64,000 nucleotides of DNA from Apophysomyces variabilis (Eukaryota > Mucoromycota > Mucoromycetes > Mucorales > Mucoraceae). Every line of letters begins with the position of its first letter. The first letter of the stretch is position 1. Below are positions 59,479-64,000 of this stretch, in pieces. The position numbers were made by a program, and so were the translations under genes. Where the stretch lies: the NCBI GenBank assembly GCA_002749535.1, contig MZZL01000409.1:3426160-3490159 (forward strand), read 5' to 3'. The notes beneath the pieces were generated by a model. That model was not told the origin of the DNA, did not search any database, and was given only the letters and a program-made list of their open reading frames with translations.

Positions 59479-61567
59479 TTAGAAGTCCTCTGTTAAATTC
59501 ATTAAATGGATAGGTTTTGGAGGCTGGCTCTTTAGATTTCGATCCATTGTGCGACTCAAGTTCAAGTAAGGTTCAACGGGAGAAACGTTTGTTTCCTTTA
59601 GATACGAGGTAGGGTCATCGAATCCGGACGAGGTCATATACGTCGGTTGACCTGCTGTTGCCGTTGTGTGGTCGCGTAACCTATAGAAGGATCAGCATTG
59701 TCAGTTGGCGTCTAGATTCATCAATTACATGCTATTGCTTAAAGAACCTGCCGGGTTGTGGAGGTGCGTCCATTTGGCAGGAAAAGAAGGCATCAGCAAA
59801 ACACAGCTCTTGCCCTTGATTTAATTCTATCTTATGCTTACCAGAGGCCATGTTATCACGACCCAAAATTCTTCCACCACCCGCGCTGCCACCATAGCCA
59901 AAGTTTGACAGATATGCATGATCTTGAGGAATCGATGGCTGCTGTAAATGTAACTGAGATGTCGAGTGATGATAAGGTGCCTGATGTTGGAGGATTTTCT
60001 GCTGTTGTTGGTATTGCAACATTACATCATCCAGACGTTTAGAGGTTTCAGGCGACTTTGGGTCGGTACGATAGGGTTGTGGGGTGCGTGAAGGGAGTGC
60101 CGCCGTAGTCATGATCGCGCGTCGTTGTTGTACTGGTAATGCCGAGTCGTATGGCATGCCAGACGAATTGTACAGTGGTGGATCCATTGGCGGCATAGGT
60201 TGCCCGTCCGCCATCCTTTTCTCCTGCTAGCGGCATGTTGGTTTTAATGGACTTTGTCCAACACCAGTGTATCTTACCATTTTACGAATTGTCCAATCAA
60301 ACACATAATCATATTGAAATCCTTCTCGCACGAACAGGTCACGGAACAGTTTACGGAGATACGAATAGTCTGGCTTGTCGTCGAATCGCAACGAACGCAC
60401 ATAGTTAAGATATATCGCGAATTCTTGATGCAGGCCTCGACATAGTGCATCTGATGGCGTTGTCATTTTCTTTTCCATAATCTTGTCATATTTCTCTTTC
60501 TTCGTCCGTGCCCGGATGCCCTGCCATGGTAGCTGACCTCTGCAAAAATATACGAGGATGTATCCGAGAGATTCGAGGTCATCACGCCGTGATTGTTCTG
60601 TTTTTTTTTTCTTCAGTCAATCTTTTCCCCTGCTTTTGGACATTCCACTCCTTTTGCTCCTCGTTTCTAGGTTACCCATGCTTACCTATCCCCAAATGTG
60701 TATTGACACTTGCGTAACGAGGTGTGCCAGTCAAGTTCTTGTTCTCTCTGTAGGGTATATGTACGTTTGTTTTGGGGTCCCGGTAACGCTTTGCCAGACC
60801 AAAATCGATCATGTTGACCTGGTTACCACGCTTGCCAATTCCCATTAAGAAGTTATCGGGCTTGATATCACGATGAATAAAACCTGAAAATAACAAGAGG
60901 AGATAATGAACAAGTAAACAACTGCGTCAAACGAACAAGGTGAAGAGAATTGTTTTTGTTTGGTACCTTTTGAGTGAACGTATTCCACGCGTGATAACTA
61001 TGTTAAGCGATGAGTCAAATTGGGTGAACGCGCTTGATGCTTACCAATTGATCGGCAAGGAGAAGCACGGTTTTGAGGGAAAAGCGGCGTTTACAGTAAT
61101 TAAAAAGATCTTCCATGGAAGGTCCCAACAGGTCCATGACCATGACTGTAAATTCGCCTTCTTTTCCAAACCATCTGACAAAGGGAATACCGACACCTCC
61201 AGCTAACAGTTTGTAAACTCTGCTTTCATATTCTAATTGCGGATGCGCGGCTCTGATATTTTCCATTTTGACTGCCACGTCTTCATTATTTTGTATATTA
61301 GAACCTAAATAATTTTGTATAGTTAATATCCTCGTTTTTTTTATGCTCGCTTCGGGGGAGAGTTTGGGGGGAGGGGAAAAAGATTTGTGTGTTCCCTACT
61401 GTCCCCCCGTCCATCTTTTTCTCCTCTGCACTTCGTGCTCAAAATCTCCGCCCCATCTCAAGATGAATCGACCTACCCAAGTAGATTTCTCCAAATGAGC
61501 CAGCGCCAATTTTCCTGCCAAGTTTGTATTTGCCGCCTAAGATGACGTCTCGTCCTTCGAATGCCAT
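59479..61567 (-). CDS. Casein kinase I (Hrr25/CK1 delta-epsilon type)
   Basis: Ser/Thr kinase with roles in DNA repair, ribosome maturation and vesicle traffic. Seven exons (61567-61477, 61304-61045, 60997-60967, 60883-60686, 60597-60278, 60223-59748, 59680-59479) give about 525 aa. Marks: [18 protein letters not shown], Lys43 in [20 protein letters not shown] (Asp133), [13 protein letters not shown] (Asp154), [20 protein letters not shown] (CK1 signature replacing APE) and [18 protein letters not shown]. The kinase domain ends near residue 300. A Gln/Pro/Ser-rich tail follows ([18 protein letters not shown]). There is no C-terminal Cys pair for lipidation, so it is not the Yck type. An in-frame GTAAGC donor at 59841 offers a second, shorter C-terminus. 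Confidence 0.93.
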
Positions 61568-62342
61568 GTTTGAATTAAAAAGACAGGATGTTACAAGATG
61601 ATGGAGGGAAGGAAGGAGAAGATGCTGTTGTTGTACGGGCTATTTAATACAAACAAGAATAGAGATGAGAGAGTAAGAAAGCACAAAAGAAAAGAAAAAA
61701 AAAAGAAAGAGGAGAAGAGACAAATAGCTGAACCAAAAAATCAAAGGAAGAGAGAAAGAAAAGAAATGGGCCAAAAAATTGTTGGTTCACCTTTTTCCTT
61801 TTTGTGATTATTTTGGTTGTCCGATTTCATGATTTTTTTGAGGGATAAGCCTATATGTACTATGTTGAGATATAAATTACATTTATAAAGCTATTAGATG
61901 TTGTATATACATTAGATAGTGAAGTTGTTGTAGATTGGATATATACCGTATATACGTATATATGAGTGTATATATATATGTGTGTGTGCGTGTGTGTGGC
62001 GCTGGATAAGAAAAGCAAAGCTAGCTGGCGTGCAAATCCGTACTTCTACTTATTTAAACAATGTCCTTATTATATATGCGTCTATGTGCTATATGCGTTT
62101 ATATCTCCTCCCTTAGGATGACAAACGATTTATAGCACGTGAACCGTTACACTTTTCTCTCACCGCCTGTAGCTGTACGCCGTTGCCCCCACGCCCCCAC
62201 CCAAGGCAAAAATGTTGAAAAGGCAACAAAAGAAAAGACCGCGCCCTTGGTACAACCGAGAATCACAGTCACCTCCACCAAGCCCAAAAAAAAATTGTAT
62301 GTCTATTCGAACACTTGACATTGTCTTTATTACTCATCAACC
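61568..62342. promoter_or_regulatory. Divergent CK1 / AAMP-Sqt1 intergenic region
   Basis: 775 bp between divergent starts. Contains an A/G-rich leader of CK1 (61600-61790) and a TA/TG microsatellite. No clear TATA box, given the many TATA-like repeat units. Confidence 0.5.
61938..61998. repeat. TA/TG microsatellite
   Basis: Alternating TA units followed by TG units (with ACG interruptions), about 60 bp, between CK1 and the WD40 gene. Confidence 0.9.
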
Positions 62343-64000
62343 ATGTCAGCGCATCAGGTACAACTAACGAACCATTGGCAACAAACTTAATCTTGAAACA
62401 AATGGCTTGTTTATATTTGCCAGCACGAAAACGACGATATTATTGACGAAGAATACGTCAGGCAAGAAGATATCTTGGAAGTAGAGGAAGCTGAAGGCCT
62501 CGAACCAATGGAAGACGACGAAGGGAGCGATGGAATCGATCAAGATGGTATACAGACAGAAGAAATGCCTTTATTATTTAGTTTTAGTAATTGAACTTGT
62601 CTAGACCTGGAAGATCCCCTCGAAGGCTTCGGTGTAAGACCTTCAGCGGATGACGAAAATATCATGGAACTGGCAGACGATTCCGTGCAAGGATTCTTCG
62701 ATCATCGAGGTATATTTTTAAGCAGACAATATCCGACAGAAGACGAATGGACTGATGACTAATCTTTTTATTTTTAATAGAACCTGTATACGCCATAGCA
62801 ATGCACCCTACAGATAATAACATTGTGGTCAGCGGTGGAGGAGATGACAAGAGCTATCTTTGGAGAGCGGATAATGGCGAAAAGCTTTTTGAGTTGACAG
62901 GCCATACGGATTCTGTTATTGCGGTTGCCTTCAATGTCGATGGTGATTACGTAGCATCCGCAGGTATGGATGGCAAGGTCCGAGTTTGGAAAACACATAC
63001 AGGCGAATTCTGCGCAGCAGCCGAAGGCCCTGATGATATTGTGGTAGGTGGGAATTTAGAATCCGGTCGATACAAAAGAATTGCTTATAGACAGGAGGAA
63101 TTAGTGGATCGACTGGCACCCCAAGGGTAACATCTTGTTAGCGGGCGCGCAAGATTCCACAATTTGGATGTGGGCGAGTAAGTGAACAAAAAAAAAGCGG
63201 AGGAATGCTTAGAAATTGGCAACTGATTGTTTTCGCTAGTGCCAAGCGGTAAATTTATGAACATCTTTAGCGGTCATGCCGCACCCGTCAACGCAGGATG
63301 TTTTACACCCGATGGTATGTGCATTATTCCCGAAAATCAAACAAGTTTGCTGAACGGTAACACCACTCTAGGTAAAAAGATTGTGTCTGTGTCAGAGGAT
63401 ACCTCCCTGATCGTGTGGGATCCTAAATCTGCCGCCGCCGAGATACGGCTGTCAGGCGAAGATTCCCGTTTCCACTCTGAACCGATTACTGCTGTCGCGG
63501 TTAACCGGGATAGTACCCTTGCTATTACAGGTGCTATGGATGGTAAAGCGCGACTTGTGAATATCCTTAACGGTCATGTAAGAGATAGTATCGAAAGGGC
63601 AATTTCAGGGTACTAAATTGAAATATCAATTTAGATCGTCGCTTCTCTTGAAAATCACTCAGACTCAATCGAAACAGCCGATTTTTGCGACGTGTAAGCC
63701 GAACAAAAGTACATTGATTGTTTATCCTTATACACACATATACACAACATGTAGTCTTGCGTTAGCTGCCACAGGATCAGTAGATGGTAAAATCTCTGTC
63801 TGGGATGTTCAGACTCAGCGATTACGATCGACATTGACACATGAAGTAAGCCTCAATCAAGTGTAATTTCATCTTTGGAACCTTTCCCGCTAACTGAAAC
63901 GGATATAGGATGCTATTATTAAAGTAAAATTTGTCCGAAATTCCCCCATGTTGGTATCCTGTTCTGCTGATCGATCGGTGAAATTATGGGATACTAGAAC
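62343..64000 (+). CDS. SQT1: WD40 protein AAMP / ribosome-assembly chaperone Sqt1 (5' part)
   Basis: Yeast Sqt1 shields newly made ribosomal protein uL16 (Rpl10); AAMP is the animal relative. Exons read so far: 62343-62357, 62424-62547, 62605-62709, 62781-63043, 63105-63177, 63240-63314, 63372-63577, 63635-63693, 63755-63845, 63909-64000 (cut by window end). The N-terminal ~75 residues are very acidic (DIIDEEYVRQEDILEVEEAE), fitting binding to a basic ribosomal protein. Then WD40 blades: VYAIAMHPTDNNIVVSGGGD, DKSYLWRADNG, LTGHTDSVIAVAF, VWIDWHPKGNILLAGAQDS, FSGHAAPVNAGCFTPDGKK, ATGSVDGKISVWD and KVKFVRNSPMLVSCSADRSV. At least six blades are present. The assignment to AAMP/Sqt1 rather than another WD40 family rests on the acidic head plus WHPKGN and HEDAIIKVKF patterns. 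Confidence 0.88.

Overview
The window is nuclear DNA of a fungus, most likely a Mucoromycota (Mucorales-like) species. The genes are split by many short introns (mostly 45-90 nt, GT..AG, often with CTNAY-type branch sites). The gene set is fungal (MED15, Opi1, an amino-acid permease of the YAT type, Sgf11, CDC16). A CECR2-like DDT-bromodomain protein and Fanzor-type relics also fit an early-diverging fungal lineage. Species is not determined. All exon boundaries below are my own reading of splice signals and reading frame; no transcripts were available.

Layout. 0-6 kb: a small secreted double-psi beta-barrel protein (-) and the glutamine-rich Mediator subunit MED15 (-). 7-10.4 kb: a decayed Fanzor (eukaryotic TnpB-like) gene (+) broken by two 188-bp TA-flanked MITEs. 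10.4-16.7 kb: a cytoplasmic-type L-asparaginase with ankyrin repeats (-) and a CECR2-like DDT/bromodomain protein (-). 16.7-20.4 kb: gene-poor, with decayed coding pieces. 20.4-25.4 kb: CDC16/APC6 (+) and TAM41 (+). 25.4-30.1 kb: gene-poor, with a second Fanzor relic (-). 30.1-37.6 kb: MPP6, CK2 alpha, SGF11 and a Cid-type nucleotidyltransferase (all +). 38.3-44.3 kb: two tight divergent pairs, OPI1(-)/MAD1(+) and PNO1(-)/BUD32(+), with MAD1 and PNO1 convergent. 46-49.6 kb: amino-acid permease (+) and mitochondrial pyruvate carrier MPC1 (-). 50.9-55.6 kb: two unrecognised proteins (-). 58.5-64 kb: a small WWE-like ORF (+), casein kinase I (-), and the 5' part of the WD40 protein AAMP/Sqt1 (+), cut by the window end.

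Themes. Transcription and chromatin (MED15, SGF11, CECR2-like, OPI1), mitosis (CDC16, MAD1), RNA processing and ribosome assembly (MPP6, PNO1, Sqt1/AAMP, Cid-type transferase), tRNA modification (BUD32), mitochondrial lipid and pyruvate handling (TAM41, MPC1) and protein kinases (CK2, CK1). These are mostly housekeeping genes, not a cluster. The most unusual items are a 4-nt microexon in MPC1, the two Fanzor relics with nested MITEs, a GC-AG intron in MPP6, an in-frame TAG in MAD1, two possible C-termini for CK1, and a small WWE-like protein.
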